Assembly: GCF_023973825.1 (NCBI RefSeq)
Contig: NC_090118.1
Span: forward strand, 1,657,001 to 1,721,000
Length of the DNA stretch: 64,000 nucleotides
Direction: 5' to 3'
From: Plasmodium brasilianum
Lineage: Eukaryota; Apicomplexa; Aconoidasida; Haemosporida; Plasmodiidae
Part shown: one piece after another, positions 1-13,629 of the stretch
How positions within the stretch are numbered: the stretch's first letter is position 1
Layout: the number at the start of each line of letters is the position of its first letter
The notes under the pieces: model-generated
The model's input: the letters and a program-made list of their open reading frames with translations, nothing else
The model's database searches: none
Told to the model about the DNA's origin: nothing
Program-made: the position numbers and the translations under genes

Positions 1-1
1 G

Positions 2-571
2 GATAAGGATTCAAATAATCTATGGTTAAAAGGAAAGCTTCCCAATAATGAAGTCATTGGACAAAAAATCACATCTAATAATGAGGTAGGAACTAATAGA
101 CAAAATAATCAATCACTTAAATGTTTATTAAATAAAGCACAATATTACACAGAAGTTATAGATTATAACAATGGAATGTTTGATGGAAAACATTTCCATT
201 TTCAAAAGAAATGGGTAAAAAAAAAAGATTTTGATACTTTTTTTGAAAAAAAGAAGAGAATTGGTGATATATCTTTAAAAAAAATAAAATTTAGAAGTTA
301 TAAATTTGGAATTTCCATAATTATTGTTTTTTTTCTATTGGGAATAGGATTACCGGTATCCAAGGCATTTAGGCTTTCCAATAGTGGTGGCATAGATAAT
401 TATATTTTATCTTTTCTTTCAAATACATTATATTTAGGTAGTAATGAAAATGCTTATATATTATTATTTGCTGTAACGTTCATTATGTTAGCAGTCTTGA
501 TTATAATAGCTATTTATAAGATCTTAAGAAATAATGAAAAATATCAAAAAATTACGTTGATGATGGAGTAA
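2..571 (+). CDS. fam-l/fam-m exported protein, class A, 5'-truncated by window edge
   Basis: The frame is open from base 2 to a TAA at 569-571, giving 189 residues of a second exon. The signal-bearing first exon and the PEXEL-like motif lie off the left edge. The visible protein begins in the DKDSN segment that normally follows that motif. It then has NKAQYYTEV, the class A core MFDGKHFHFQKKW, a basic stretch, a first hydrophobic helix (FGISIIIVFFLLGIGLPV), a short loop with GSNENAY, a second helix and the class tail KILRNNEKYQKI. Proteins of this group have two membrane helices and are predicted to be exported into the infected red cell; no biochemical role is known to me. An internal ATG at 176 lies inside the domain and is not the start. 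The class is secure, and whether it is called fam-l or fam-m is not. Confidence 0.85.
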   Translation, partial: DKDSNNLWLKGKLPNNEVIGQKITSNNEVGTNRQNNQSLKCLLNKAQYYTEVIDYNNGMFDGKHFHFQKKWVKKKDFDTFFEKKKRIGDISLKKIKFRSYKFGISIIIVFFLLGIGLPVSKAFRLSNSGGIDNYILSFLSNTLYLGSNENAYILLFAVTFIMLAVLIIIAIYKILRNNEKYQKITLMME

Positions 572-3500
572 AATGAACAATAAGTAATTTCAACTTTCAC
601 ATAAATTAATTATTAGTAGAATGTATTATATGTAATATCTATACTGTTATATACATTATAGTATTATTTATTATATATATAATTTTATAAATACACATGT
701 GTATAAGATATAATTTTTGTACGAAGATTAATAAATTAAGTTTTTATCTTTTTTGTAGATTTAAATGTTTTAATGATTTTCATTTTGTACTATAAATTGT
801 TGTTTCAAAATAGATAAATATTATTGCTTAATATATATAGTTGAGTGTTTAAAGTAAATTGTTATTAAATATGTATGTATTGAATCAAAATTAATATATA
901 ATATAAAAATTAATGTAATTTAAATTATTCTATATTACAATTTATATTTTAAATGAAAAATACCTATGTTCTATTTTTGCCTTGTTCAATTCTAAAATAA
1001 TTAAAGGTAGACGTGATAAGTAAGTTAATTTGTTGATATTATGTTGAAAATAAAAATGTTTATTTTTGTATATAATCAAATGAAGTGAATGTATTATGCT
1101 ATATTACGTATATTTTACTCAAAAAAAAAAATCATAACATTTATTGTATAACATAAGTTTTATTAGAAATATATTATATAATATATTTATTACTTAAGAA
1201 TTTTTAACAAACTACTTTTTTTTTGTTTTTTAATGGCAGAATTGGGGAATTATAAATATATAACGAAATAATGTGATTTTTTAGAATGGATTATTTATAG
1301 CTGTTTACTAATATATATATTCTAAGTAATTAGAATTAAATGAAAAGTTATAGTTATTTATTATTTTATTATTGTGACTAGTTGTATCAAAAATAGAATT
1401 TTGACAAATTTTCTTAAATATATCTTATATAGAAATATACATATATTCATAATTGTACTATATATTTCTATTATTTTTTAAATATTTAAAGAATATATTA
1501 ATAAATTAAATTTAAATATATACCAATATATAATATGTTGAAATTAATTCTTTTTTTTCTTATTCTATGCCATATAATTAAAATATTATTATATATGCAG
1601 AATTATATTATATTGGAAGTGATATAATAATTGTTGGCAAAGATTTATTAAGAATTCATTATAATTGTTAATTCATGTACTTATATTTAGTGTAGAATAT
1701 ATGATGAAATTATTCTCATTAAAATATTTTATTCATATCAAAAAAATTCTAAGGTAATATAGTTATGTTTTCTTATATTTAACAAATAAAATGTAACAGT
1801 TACATTATTTTTATTGAAATAAAATGAAATTCGGATTAATAATGAAACAAAAAAAACAATAATAATTCTGTTTGTACATGAATCAATTCTTTGAATATAT
1901 ATTCATTAATAATTCGTTTTCATATATCAGCACAATAATAATTTATAAGAACAAAAAAATATAATAGTAAAAGAAAACAAAAATAATGAAATTAATATTT
2001 AATATTATAATTAAATGTATCATTTCCATATTCTATACAATTTAACAAAAATTGTCTTATTTGAAATTCTGAAAAAAAAAAAGAAAAGTTATTTTTTCTT
2101 ATTACTATATTTTCTCAGCGAATTGTCTTCACGAATAATTCAGAAGTTAATATAATTATTAAAATAAGTACTTTTAAAAAATTATTCTTCTATGAATATT
2201 CGATGCTTCTTCTATTATTACAGTACTATTATTAATATAAATAATATAATTATTTTCGCATTTTATAAAATTTTTTTATTTATAATATTATTATGTCTTT
2301 CTTTAATTTTAAAATATGTTTCTTTAAATAAAATAGATATTTTGAAAAAATATTAAATATAATTTGGAATATATTTAGGTATTAATATAATGACATTTAC
2401 ATCAATTTATAGTTGTTTTTATAGGTTTATGTATGATAATATTGTTTTACAATTATTAGTTTTTAATATATATTTAATATACTCGCCATAGTTTTAAGGG
2501 ATTATAGGTAAATTAAAAAATGTATTCGAATTTCATTTAAAAAAAAAAAAGAGAACGATAATATATATTGTGCTTATAATGTATGCTTTATATTAATTAA
2601 ATATGTATATACTCTTTATCTTATGTGGTAGAGCATAAGAGTATTTATTGAAAAGTTTCTTTTGTACGTTATGATGCTATACTATAAAAGCACATCTGTT
2701 TTTTTAATGGTAATATATTGTCATAATATCTAAATTCAAATGATTCTATTCACGATCCGTGAAACTTGGATTATGTTTATATTATTTAAAGAAAATTATT
2801 TTCTAAATAAAATACTATTAATATATAATAATATACCTTTTTTATATATTATAAGGATATAATATTAAGAAAAATGAATATATACATTTTGTCTATGATT
2901 TTATTATCCTCTCGTGATAATTATAATAAATAAGAAGAATATATTTTTTTTTATTTTATTTATTAACATTATTCCTGAATTAATTAGTTTATCGAAACAA
3001 TAAACAAAATGGGGTTGTAATATTATTTGCTTAATAGAAAGAATTAAATAGAAATTTATAATATACGTATTTTTATGGTATATGGTAACAACCAAAAATT
3101 ATAATATATCAAAATGTGTCTTATACTTTCGCACTAAGAGACTAATATTAATTTATATTATAAATTTAAATATATATATACAGTTATAATAGAAAAATAA
3201 TATAAAAAAAAAAATATTCAATAATCTTATTAACTAAGAAGAAAAATTAAAAAAATTATTGTGTAATTACAAAAATCAAAAAAAAAAAGATGAAAGTCAA
3301 AATATATAAATTATCATTAAAGCGTAAATGAAAAGTAAGTCAATATTTTTTATTAACATAACATAATATTAATGAAGTCTTAGGTTTAAATGAAAGGGCA
3401 AATATAAAAGATATATAATGTTTTTTAAAATTTCTACAAAATAATTATATTTTTTTTCATTTCCTTTTTGTTTTAAAAAAATGTTGAAGCTTATGAATTT

Positions 3501-3981
3501 AGTACTTTTTAATTTACATATATATTCATATTTAGCTTTTATTTTTTTGATTTCATAAAAATATTTAAAAATTATTATTTTTGCTTTTTTTTATTTTTGA
3601 AAATATTAATTTTTCCCTCAATATTTTTGGAAAATATTACTATTAATTTATATAGAGATATCTTTATTAGCATTTTAATACATATATTGTGTTAGGTATT
3701 AATATAACTTTATAATAGTTATTATTACATAAATTAAAATAAGTATATATAATATGAATATTTTTAAGATATCTGTATTAAAAATTTTACATTTCACATC
3801 TAATTTTCTTTTTTATGTTATTCATTAATTAATAAACTTTTATTAATGATCCCTTTAGATTTCCTAATGTGTATGAAATATGTTTTATAAGCACCATCCG
3901 ATTATATATAAATATCGTTCTAATATATTTTTGGTGTGTATTATGAATTTATAGATTGTATTTTGCTACAATTTAATAGGA
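572..3981. other. Intergenic, AT-rich, no gene recognised
   Basis: Non-coding sequence of near-continuous A/T. The block about 170 bases after the upstream stop (735-795) matches the 3' flank seen behind other fam loci. The one longer minus-strand open stretch (2904-3095) is built of Ile/Asn/Lys/Tyr codons without family motifs. The strand switch to the minus-oriented STP1 gene happens at the right end, so the two genes are convergent. Confidence 0.6.
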
Positions 3982-6528
3982 TTATTCTACACTGTTATTA
4001 TATATGAAATTCGCCCCTGTATCATCTTCTTTTATCCATTCTTCTATTTCCTGTCTAAGACCTTCCTCCCCTGTATAAGCAGGAATTTTTGTATTTTCTG
4101 TATTTTCTAAAACATTGCCATTAAATTCAATTATTTCTTTTGTAACATCTGATTTCCTCCCTAAGTTTACTTCTGTTGTGCAGTCATTTATGTAACTATC
4201 CAAATGTAATCCCTCATTTTCTATAAAATCTTCTTTTTTGCATTCTTCCAATACCATCATGAATACTAGTATACAAAATTTTGCTAGTAATTTTTTTTTT
4301 ATATATTTATATAATTCTTCATAACTTACCTTCTGCTGTAACTCTTTTGTATTTAGAAGTGAAATATTATTTTTAAATTCTTCATTTACACACTCATCTA
4401 TCATATTGAGCAATTCTTGTGTCAATACTTCATCCCATTCCTGTTCCATGTATCGATCTATAATCATACGATTTTTTGATATCCACTCTCTCCATAAATT
4501 CTTTTCTTTTTCTGAAAATGAAATTTTTTGAATTTCAATTGAAAAATTCATTTTTAATTCTTCAGTTTCTTTTATGGAAGCTTTTTCTTTTTTCCATTCA
4601 TTTTTCAAATAATTAAACCATACTGTTCTTTTTAATTTTTCAGAAATATTTCGATGTTCTTTTATCCATTTATTACATAAAATTTTTTGTTTTTCAATGT
4701 CATTAATACTTCTAGTATTTGCCATTATCAGTTCTCCATTACTCAAATTAGGATATGTTCTATATTCCTCTTCTGCAAACACTTCTAGGCATAACTCTAA
4801 AAATTCTCCTTTTTTGTGTTCCCATTCTTCATTTTTGAATTCTTCGAGTACTTCCATATGTACTTCTATAATGGTTTTAAATCTATCCTTTTTTTGCTTT
4901 GACGACTTTATATTTTTTATCATATCATGTTCATGTATTTTTAATTTTTTTATAATTTGTTTCTCATCATATATTGTATTTTCTGGATGATCATGCGTTA
5001 AAAAATTTTTTTTTCTGTTAGAATGTGAAGGTATTAGTACTCGAAGTAATTTTACTTGTCTTCTTTTTATGCTTTTTTTTTTTTTTAATAATCCTATTAA
5101 AGCGCACTACAAAAAAGAAAAAAATTGAAGATATTTAAAATAAATTACGGCCATAATTGAATGGTTGCATCTTTTTTAATACTTATGTTTTATCTGACTT
5201 TAATAAAAAAGGTAAATACAATAATAATCATAAAGCTTATTAGGATAGATGATATGCTTGTGCTACGAGCATTTTCTTCTTGACCTATAGTATGTTCTTA
5301 AATATATATATATTATTTAATGTAATTATTAAAAAAATTAAAATAATAGGGAATATTAGTGATACCTGGTGTTTTATTAAGTGCAGGGGAAATAAAGGTG
5401 CTAGAGACAGGTTCTAATGTTTCAGGAAATAATGGAATAATTCCTTGACCATGGGGTAACATTACGGTTTCAGTATCTGAAGCAGCTGATAATGATTCTG
5501 TCGATGTTTCTGAAGATAAAATGTCGGAATTTTTAGGAATACTTGAAGTTTCGGTTTGTAGTGATTCTGCAACATCAGCTTGATTTTTCATATTTGGTGT
5601 TCCAGATAATGATTTTTTATCTTCTGCTTGATGATCTGGTGCAGATTCAGATTGTTGCGTAGTTAAATTTTGTATTTGCAATAAAGATTTTAATGAATCT
5701 TGATCTTGATTTATAGTTAAATCATGAGATACATCTGGATGTTGCTCTTTATTTTGTTGTACAGTTGTATGATCTATAGGTGGGTCCGAGAGCTCGCATT
5801 CAGGAAGTGCTTCAAATGTTTCTGGTTTACTTACGTCACAGGAATTATTTGGAAATGGTAATATTCGATTTTTTGTGTTGCATTTTTGATAAATGTGCTC
5901 TTTATTATTAGTGAAATAGTTCTTTCTATCTATAATCCAAGTATTATATTCAACAATTTTACTAGAACAATTATTATCACATTTAGCCGGACTAGAATTT
6001 CCTCTGTTAATGCATTTTATTCTATTTCTTTTTCTTTTTTTTTCCTCGCAGAAATCTTCTGCTTCATATATAAAATCTAAAACTTTTTTATCTTCTTCAT
6101 TTAAAATTATAAAACATCCGCCATATTTATTTAGCCCTTTATAGTATTGTTGTAACCAGTACTTCAGTGCTAATTCCCACTTATATTCTCTTTCAAAATG
6201 TGGTGGTTCTTTCTTTTTCATAATTAGATATTCAGCCAATTCTAGGCATACATTCCGGAAAATTTGCTTATTTTTTTCATTTTTCAAGGAATTCGTTTTT
6301 TGTTGTACATGTGTTATAATCTTTTTAAATTCGGGTTTTGTACGGAATCTCCACGCTTCATATCCTAAAATAGGAACATACTAAAAACAAAAATATTATT
6401 AAAAATTATATAAGCTATAATTTTTAAATTAGATATGTATAAACACCTTCTTTATTATAAATTACTTATAAATAAAATTAAGCATCATAAAAAGCAATGA
6501 ATATTACCGAGGAAAAACAAGAATCCAT
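3982..6528 (-). CDS. STP1: STP1 surface protein, four exons, apparently intact
   Basis: Splicing 6508-6528, 5366-6380, 5199-5284 and 3982-5106 gives one open frame of 748 residues. Exon 1 is a 7-residue microexon (MDSCFSS) ending at GTAATA. Exon 2 carries a Cys-containing N-terminal domain with YEAWRFRTKPEFKKII and IFRNVCLELAEYL, then a Ser/Thr/Gln-rich stalk (about residues 175-340). Exon 3 encodes the single membrane helix (ISSILISFMIIIVFTFF). Exon 4 begins with a basic KKKKSIKRR cytoplasmic stretch, followed by a Trp-rich domain (about residues 450-740; KTIIEVHMEVLEEF, FNYLKNEWKKE, LWREWISKN), like the C-terminal domain of tryptophan-threonine-rich antigens and SURFINs. STP1 proteins are Plasmodium surface or exported antigens of chromosome ends with no proven function. 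There is no signal peptide, which is usual for the family. The introns are 127, 81 and 92 bases. The last has the weak donor GTCAGA, so its exact border is the least certain point. Confidence 0.88.
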
Positions 6529-9500
6529 ATGGATTCTAAGTTAATAATGCAGTTTGTTCAATATAATAATCTGAAATAAAAATACAAATTGGTATCTTTT
6601 TATTTATTCTTAGTGTAAATTTAGATTAATATTTTTATATAATAAAAAACTATAAAATAATAATTTTCATAAGAATTTAAGTTTTTCCTACAAAATAATT
6701 GAATACATTATTATTTATTTTGTACACTTCATATCTGCTTTTACTATATGTTAATATATTATAAATGGAGATAAATTCTAACAATATTTTTATATGAATG
6801 CATAACAATTTATATATTTTTATGAACAAACAATATTCTCTTTATAAACAAAAAGTCAAGATATTAACAATAACGAAGTACATACAAGTTATATCAACAT
6901 GTAATATAAAAGTTAATCTGTAAAAATATCATCAATCTATATAATAAATTTTTTTCTTTAAATACAAACATATAAATATATGTATTATTTTCTATATTAA
7001 TGTAAAAAATTTTTTATATTCTTACTTTTTTCTAGGAATATATGATCTGTAAACCAAATAATTATTAGTACGGATACCATATATATATATATATATATAT
7101 ATTTTTCTCTCTTATTTTTTCTTATTTATTTTTGGTAGAGACGTGTATAGTGTTATAATTATTTTCTAAATATTTTTAAATACTTACCACATTGTAAGTA
7201 CGAATCAGCATTAATAATATATGAAATATACTAAATTATTGCTATTTCTATGGAAAGTACTTATCATTAAAATGTGACTGTAATACTTAATATTATATTT
7301 ATATATTCAACTTAAAGTTTCTTTATTTCTAGTACATATTATTCAGTAGAATAATCTTAATAAAGTATATGTTATTAAAGATTTATTTTCTTTTTTATGG
7401 GATAATTATGACTTTTATAGAAAAATCATTTTATTTAGACAATATTTTGATTAACGAAAAATATATTTTGGTGTAATAATTAATAAAAATATGCTTGGCT
7501 ACTTATTATAAGTATGAAATATAATTAAGAAATAATTATAACAAAATAATTTATAAAATATTGTTGAAAAAGTATAAAATATATTATAATTTTATAATAA
7601 AAAATATTAACATAATAACTAAATGTAAATAGAATAATATATTAAATTACATGAGACAAAAAAAAAAATGAAGCTTTGTAATTATTTTTCATTAATTTTT
7701 GATAGATATATTCTAATAAGTAGATTAAATATATATTATATATTTTTTTGATTTTTTATACATTTAACCATCATAAAATAAATTTTTTATATAGTAAATA
7801 TTTATTTAGTATACAAAATAAAAAAAGTTGTATATTATTTATAATTCTTTTTATGACACGAATAATCAAATTAAATTGCAGAAGAGTTTTAACTTATAAC
7901 CAACAACATAGCTTATTATATTATTATGTACATATATTATTACATATTCTAATGTTTCCTTTGAAATAAGTACATATGAGATAAAGAACGATTGGAAGAT
8001 TAAACAAAAATATACTTATTATAAATTTCCGTTACTGATTGACTTACATATAAAATTACGTTATTTTGGTTATCTTTAATAAATAATTTATAATAATGAG
8101 TTATATATTAAATTAATTTTATGCTTTAATGTATTTATATAGAATTTATTTGTTCAATGTTCTGTTCTTTTTATTTTAATATCATATATTTTTTTCAATT
8201 TATTTTTTTAAATATATTACTTAATAACTGTATATAGTAGAATATACATAAAAATAACTTATTATGTTTTAAAATATATTTCATTTATATTTCCGTTTTT
8301 GAATATATATTATAAATATATGTAAATATAATTTATATAATGAGCATATAATTGTGAAATAATTTGGAAACAAAAAATAGTATATGATTCTTTGAAACAG
8401 TTGAAATTATTTCAATAAAAAATACGTAAATTTAGTTTTAAAATATTTACAAAAAAATATTTTTTTTCTTTGTTTATGTATTTTTAATTATATTTTTCAT
8501 TATATTATCAGAATTTTTTTATAGTACATCAATTTATATATTATTTTTGATTTATTTAAAAATAATACAAAATAAATAACAATTCGTATGAATTAATGAA
8601 GTTTTCTTCATAATATTATGAATATACTACTTGAATTTTTATTTAAAAGATAATATTTAATATAATAATTTATATCTTTATTTAAAATATTAACATAATA
8701 TAAGCTAGTAGAAATGCTAAATTCATAAAAAGTATAATAGCTTATAAGTGGAAAAATATGTATAAGTAAATGTACATAGGAAAATGTACATATTTAAATA
8801 ATAATTTATAGTTTTTTCTTATTTAATATATAAAAAAACACAATGAAAATGTTCTAGTATCTATTATTATAAAATGATACTTATGTATTTAAATTTATAG
8901 TTCCTGTTATTCAATGTAGAGTTAATAATACTTAACATATTTTTATAGTGTAAACAGTCTTAAATAATAATACACCTGAATAATAAAATTAAAAAATTGA
9001 TTTTTATGTTAATTAGGACTTAATATTACTAATATCTTTTTATTTATGCATATAACTATATAGTCTTATCATATTACATAGGAAACTTATTATAGTAAGT
9101 ATTTTAACGAAAAAGAAATAAGATAAATTTATAAAGAATAATGTAATATAAAATATGTGATATTATTTTAATAATTTAATTAGTGTCATATAATTTTATT
9201 GATATAAATAAGATTTTTTTATGTATAATTTATTCTTCATAAAATTCTATTGTTCTGGTATGCATCTTTCAAATTTTGAGGTCTCTAATATATAGCATAT
9301 CTAGTAATTTAATTATCTTAGTGTAAAAATTATTATTTATGTAAAAATAGTAAATTAACAGAAGACATGTTGTTAATATTGAGAATTATTATTTGATTTT
9401 AATTATACTTTTTCTTTATTACTACATCTACCAAGAATATTACGTTTATTAAATTATTAATTTGTATTTTTTGCTATATGTCTATTCATATAAGAAATAT

Positions 9501-12330
9501 TATATATACTAAGAATTTTAATGTTAAGGAATTACTGGATATTGGTTATTCAGTTAAAATTAATTCTTGTTTATATTTCTATGTCTGTATTACCCACAAA
9601 TTTGAGTAAAATATTTATCTTTAATTTCAAATATTTTCTTTTTTTTACGTTGTTAAATCTTTTACATGGACATTAATATAAAAAAAGTTTATAGTTATAT
9701 TAAAATAACACTCATATTTTATTACATTTGTAGTGCCATTATTAAAAAAACTGTTGTAATCATTTTTTTAAAAATTTTTTTTAATATATATTTCTATTAA
9801 ATTGTTTGGGGTTTTTTTTTTATATGCACCAAGATGTATATACTGAAAACGTGCAGACTATAATTTTGTAGAATAAATGTTATATATTACTTTATGTTAA
9901 CCGAAAATGAACTATTTTTTTCAGAAAAATTTATCTATATTGGGGTATTTCTTTCATATACATATTTTTATATTTTCTTATTAAAGCTCTAAAGCTCAAA
10001 TCAAAGTACAAGGCATATAATCTAGTATTAATTAATTGCATTTTTGTATGTACAACATCATTTTAACAGGAATTTCTTGTAGTAGCATATTAGACATATC
10101 GTGAAGAACGTTCAGATTTTTGAATAAATTAATTTGTAATACTAGAAAAAGGGAAACATCAAGAATAATACCTGAATATTAATGTAATTAATGAAAATAA
10201 AAATATAATTTCATACAACATAATTTAAGATGCTGTTTTTTTTTCTGCTAGTAAACATACAAATAATAATTTTACTGAAATTGTATAACTTAGAGATCCA
10301 TTACCTTCATGTAGTTCATTAATATGGTTTAAGAGATGTATTCTTATGTGCTACAACATATGATATTTACGAAGGTGATATTTATTATTAAAGTTTTCCA
10401 GTTGTGTACAAAATTTATTGCATTAAGTATAACATATTTATTTAAATGACTATTACATAGTCAATTATATTTTTTAGTATAAGAGCGACGGCTACAATTG
10501 TATATGAAATTTGGAAAGATTTTAGAGGTAGTAAAACAAATAATTTGTATTAGGTATATAAAAAAGCGAAAATTTTCAACAATTTTATATTAGTAAAAAT
10601 GTAGAAATAATAATCTCTTTAAGTAAATTATATATTAAACCATATAAATAATACAGTGCATTCGATAAAAATTGGATACTTAAATGAATATACCATTTGG
10701 AGGGGATATTGAAACGTGCAATTAGTATAACTATGGAAATCATATTTTGTGAATTGAAATTTAATATTACTTTTTATTTATCATGTTATTTGCTTTCGTA
10801 TTGAGTATTATTAATATTATTAAATAAATATAAAAATGATATAACTTGAAAAGTATATAAAATTTACTGATATATATATAAAGATAATGTAAGTATGCAT
10901 GCTCAATAAGGGAAAAATTAAATATTTCAATGTAAATTAATGTATTTGCGTATGACTTCTTAATTTATAGGATATAAATAATTTAGATAAATATAAAATT
11001 TTTTTCCAAAAATATATTATAAAATGTTTTGGAATAACTTGTGTTACTAACATTGAAGATAGTTAAACATAAGTATCAAGAAGAATTTTTTATACAGTGC
11101 ACTTATTTTTAATAATTTATTTTACAATTTTTATATTTAGGATATTATAAAAATTTTAAGTAGATTAAAGAGCATTATAAATGGAAACATTAACCAATAT
11201 TAAGGGTGTTATATGTTCATATTGTTTAAAATACTACGATAACCTAAATAAGACTATTCATGAATGTTATAACGAAGTTAGTATATGAGAAAAAGCAATA
11301 AATATATAATAATATTAATTTCTGTATTTTTTAATTTGTTTTTTCGGTAACTTAAATAAATTATTTTAGGATTGCCTATTTTTTTCATATTTTTAACTAT
11401 TCACATAGTATTGTGAAATTTTTGATGGAAAAAATAATATAAATCTAAATATCGGATGGTTACGATAATATATGATATATATAATATTCTTATAATTATA
11501 ATTCATATGGTTACAATACGTAATTAAAGAAATTTTATTGATATAGTATGTTTAATACTGAAAATGTATTTTTAATAAAATATTCTTTATTTATATATGT
11601 ATGCAGATTTATGATAATGTATCTGTAAAATGTGTTACTGGAACTAAGTATTTAAAAAAAAACAAAAAAAAAATATATATATTCGTTATAAAATTATAAA
11701 TAGAACAATTACTAAATCTTATATTATTGTAGATTATATTGTTATTTATCTTTATATGTTATGTACTCATTATATCCTGCAATTTAATTGTGAATTTTTC
11801 TCGTTTGATATGTTCTTAAAATTAATATGCAATATTTCTATATTAATTTTATTTTTAATTTGTTTGCTTATTCTTTTAAAAATTTTCGCATTTATATATA
11901 TTTAATTAAAAAATATATGCGATGATTAAAGGAAAAACGTTTCATTTAGATTTAATAACATAAATTAAATATAATTAATATTATAATTTTTAAAAATGAT
12001 TATACAAAAATATAAATTCAGTCCTCCTTTTGTTTTGAAATATATATTTTTTCATATATTAGATAGTAGCATATAAATTAGATTATTTAAATACAATATG
12101 AGCTGTAAAAGACTTTATACACTTGTGAAGAAACTAAAGTATTTATCATAATTTTTATTACATAAATGTTATTTTTTTTCATTTTTTATTATTATATTAT
12201 TATAATAACTTACATTTTATTGTAAGTTACTATCTTTTTCAAAGTATAATATTTATTAAATTAGAATTAATAGTGGAGCAATATCTTTATGATTTGTACT
12301 TATTGTATTAACTTATAGATTAATGTATGA
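6529..12330. other. Intergenic, AT-rich; one small Cys-containing open stretch
   Basis: The longest gene-free interval outside the tandem duplication. It contains a (TA)n tract at 7079-7102 and a purine/pyrimidine-poor AT background. A 35-codon open stretch at 11181-11288 is listed separately. The right end (about 12000-12330) already resembles the distal upstream region of other fam loci, for example the block near 12021-12110 compared with 45805-45900 and 52925-53030. I see no other gene. Confidence 0.5.
11181..11288 (+). other. Short Cys-containing open stretch, possible gene relic
   Basis: An ATG-initiated stretch of 35 codons reading METLTNIKG, CSYCLKYYDNL and HECYNEV. It is less AT-rich and more cysteine-containing than the surrounding random frames, and a donor-like GTATATGAG overlaps its end. 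That combination is typical of exons of Plasmodium surface families such as PIR, but no diagnostic motif is present and no partner exon was found. It may be chance. Confidence 0.15.
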
Positions 12331-12362
12331 TCTATATTCTCTACGTTCAATATTCTATATAT
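12331..12362 (+). promoter_or_regulatory. Conserved upstream box of the locus at 12760
   Basis: TCTATATTCTCTA followed by TTCAATATTCTATAT, about 429 bases before the ATG. It is the same motif at nearly the same distance as at the other fam loci. A role in transcription is inferred only from this conservation. Confidence 0.45.
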
Positions 12363-12759
12363 ACTCAATAACTCAAAATAATAGGAAACCTCATATTCTT
12401 ACTTTGATTATTATGAAACGTATTCATAAAAATACTACATAATAATTGCACTTAATCAAATAATTAAATAATTTATTTAGAATATTTATAAATGGATTCG
12501 AATTATTTTATTCAAATGAAAATTAATTTTTTTTTTATAATAATATTAAAATACACATAATATAATATATTTTTAAAGTTATGTTTCTTTGTATATATTG
12601 TAAAAACAATAACAACTATATACATTTTGTTACGTACTTACAAAGGAATAATAAAAAATTTTTTTTGAGTAAAAAAAATTTTATTTATTAGTAGAAATAT
12701 GTTATATAATTTAAAATTTTCTCTTTACTAATTATATAAGAATAATAAAAATCCATATA

Positions 12760-13629
12760 ATGGAAATGCCAAAGAAGTTATTCTTATTTACTGAAATTTT
12801 TTTTTTTATAATTTCAACTTGGATTCTAAATTTTGAAAATGATGTAGTATTAGAATATTATTTTAATTTATATGTATTTTTTATATATTTTGTTTTTTTT
12901 TTTTAATACGAACTTTTAAAAATATATTTTTTTTTAATTAAAAAAATCTTTTCTTATCATTTTTAGATTTCATTTAACAAAATATTGGATGTGAACTATA
13001 ACCTTGTTCAGAAATTAGACATAAAGAAGTACAGATTACTAGCAAAATATAAGGAGAGCAAGGATTCAAATAGTGCAAGTTTAAAAGATGATATACCTAA
13101 TAATATAGGTTATTCTCAAATAGATATATTTAATAAAGTAGAAGACACAATGAAACGCAAAAAATCATATAGAAGTTCACTGAATAAGGCGCAATATTAT
13201 ACAGAAGTAATAAATCATAATAAAGGAATGTTTGATGGAAAACATTTCCATTTTGAAAAAAAGTGGATAAAAAAAAAAGATTATGATTATTTTCTTGAAA
13301 AAAACAGGAGAATTGGTGATATAGGTTTAAAAAAAATAAAATTTAGGAATTACCAATTTGGAGTTGCTATACTTTTTTTTTTTTTCGTGTTGGGAATAGG
13401 ATATCCCATATTACAAGGATTAGGTTACTTGGAAACTGTCGCGAAAATTATCATGAAATCAATAAAAAGCGCTTTTAAGTTAGCAGATGACATCCCAGTA
13501 CCATCCTATACTTATCCATTATTATTTTCTATGCTTCTTTTTATATTAGCTATTATAATAGTAGTAGGAATTACAAAGATCTTAATAAATAATGAAAAAT
13601 ATAAAAAAATTAAATTGATGACTGAGTAA
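12760..13629 (+). CDS. fam-l/fam-m exported protein, class A
   Basis: Exons 12760-12846 (29 codons) and 12967-13629 join in phase 0 across a 120-base intron (GTATTA..TTTTAG), giving 249 residues. Exon 1 is a hydrophobic signal or recessed signal sequence with the family pattern W-I-x-N-F-x-N-D-V at its end. Exon 2 opens with the export-motif region (KKYRLLAKYK, RLLAK, near residue 52), then a polar linker, NKAQYYTEV, the class A core MFDGKHFHFEKKW (near 116), helix 1 (about 160-180), a short loop with DDIPVPSY, helix 2 (about 213-235) and tail KILINNEKYKKI. Proteins of this type are predicted to be exported to the host erythrocyte; function is unknown. It is the first member of a doublet with the class B gene 2.5 kb downstream. 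Confidence 0.9.

Noticed and set aside
176..178. ATG as start of the first fam gene
   Set aside because: The frame is open far upstream to the window edge and encodes conserved residues, so this ATG is internal.
5886..6080. Plus-strand frame inside the STP1 locus, likewise 4697-4990
   Set aside because: Antisense to intact STP1 exons. The sense frame has the family motifs.
7748..7969. 73-codon plus-strand frame
   Set aside because: No ATG-supported family motif. Composition is indistinguishable from neighbouring random frames.
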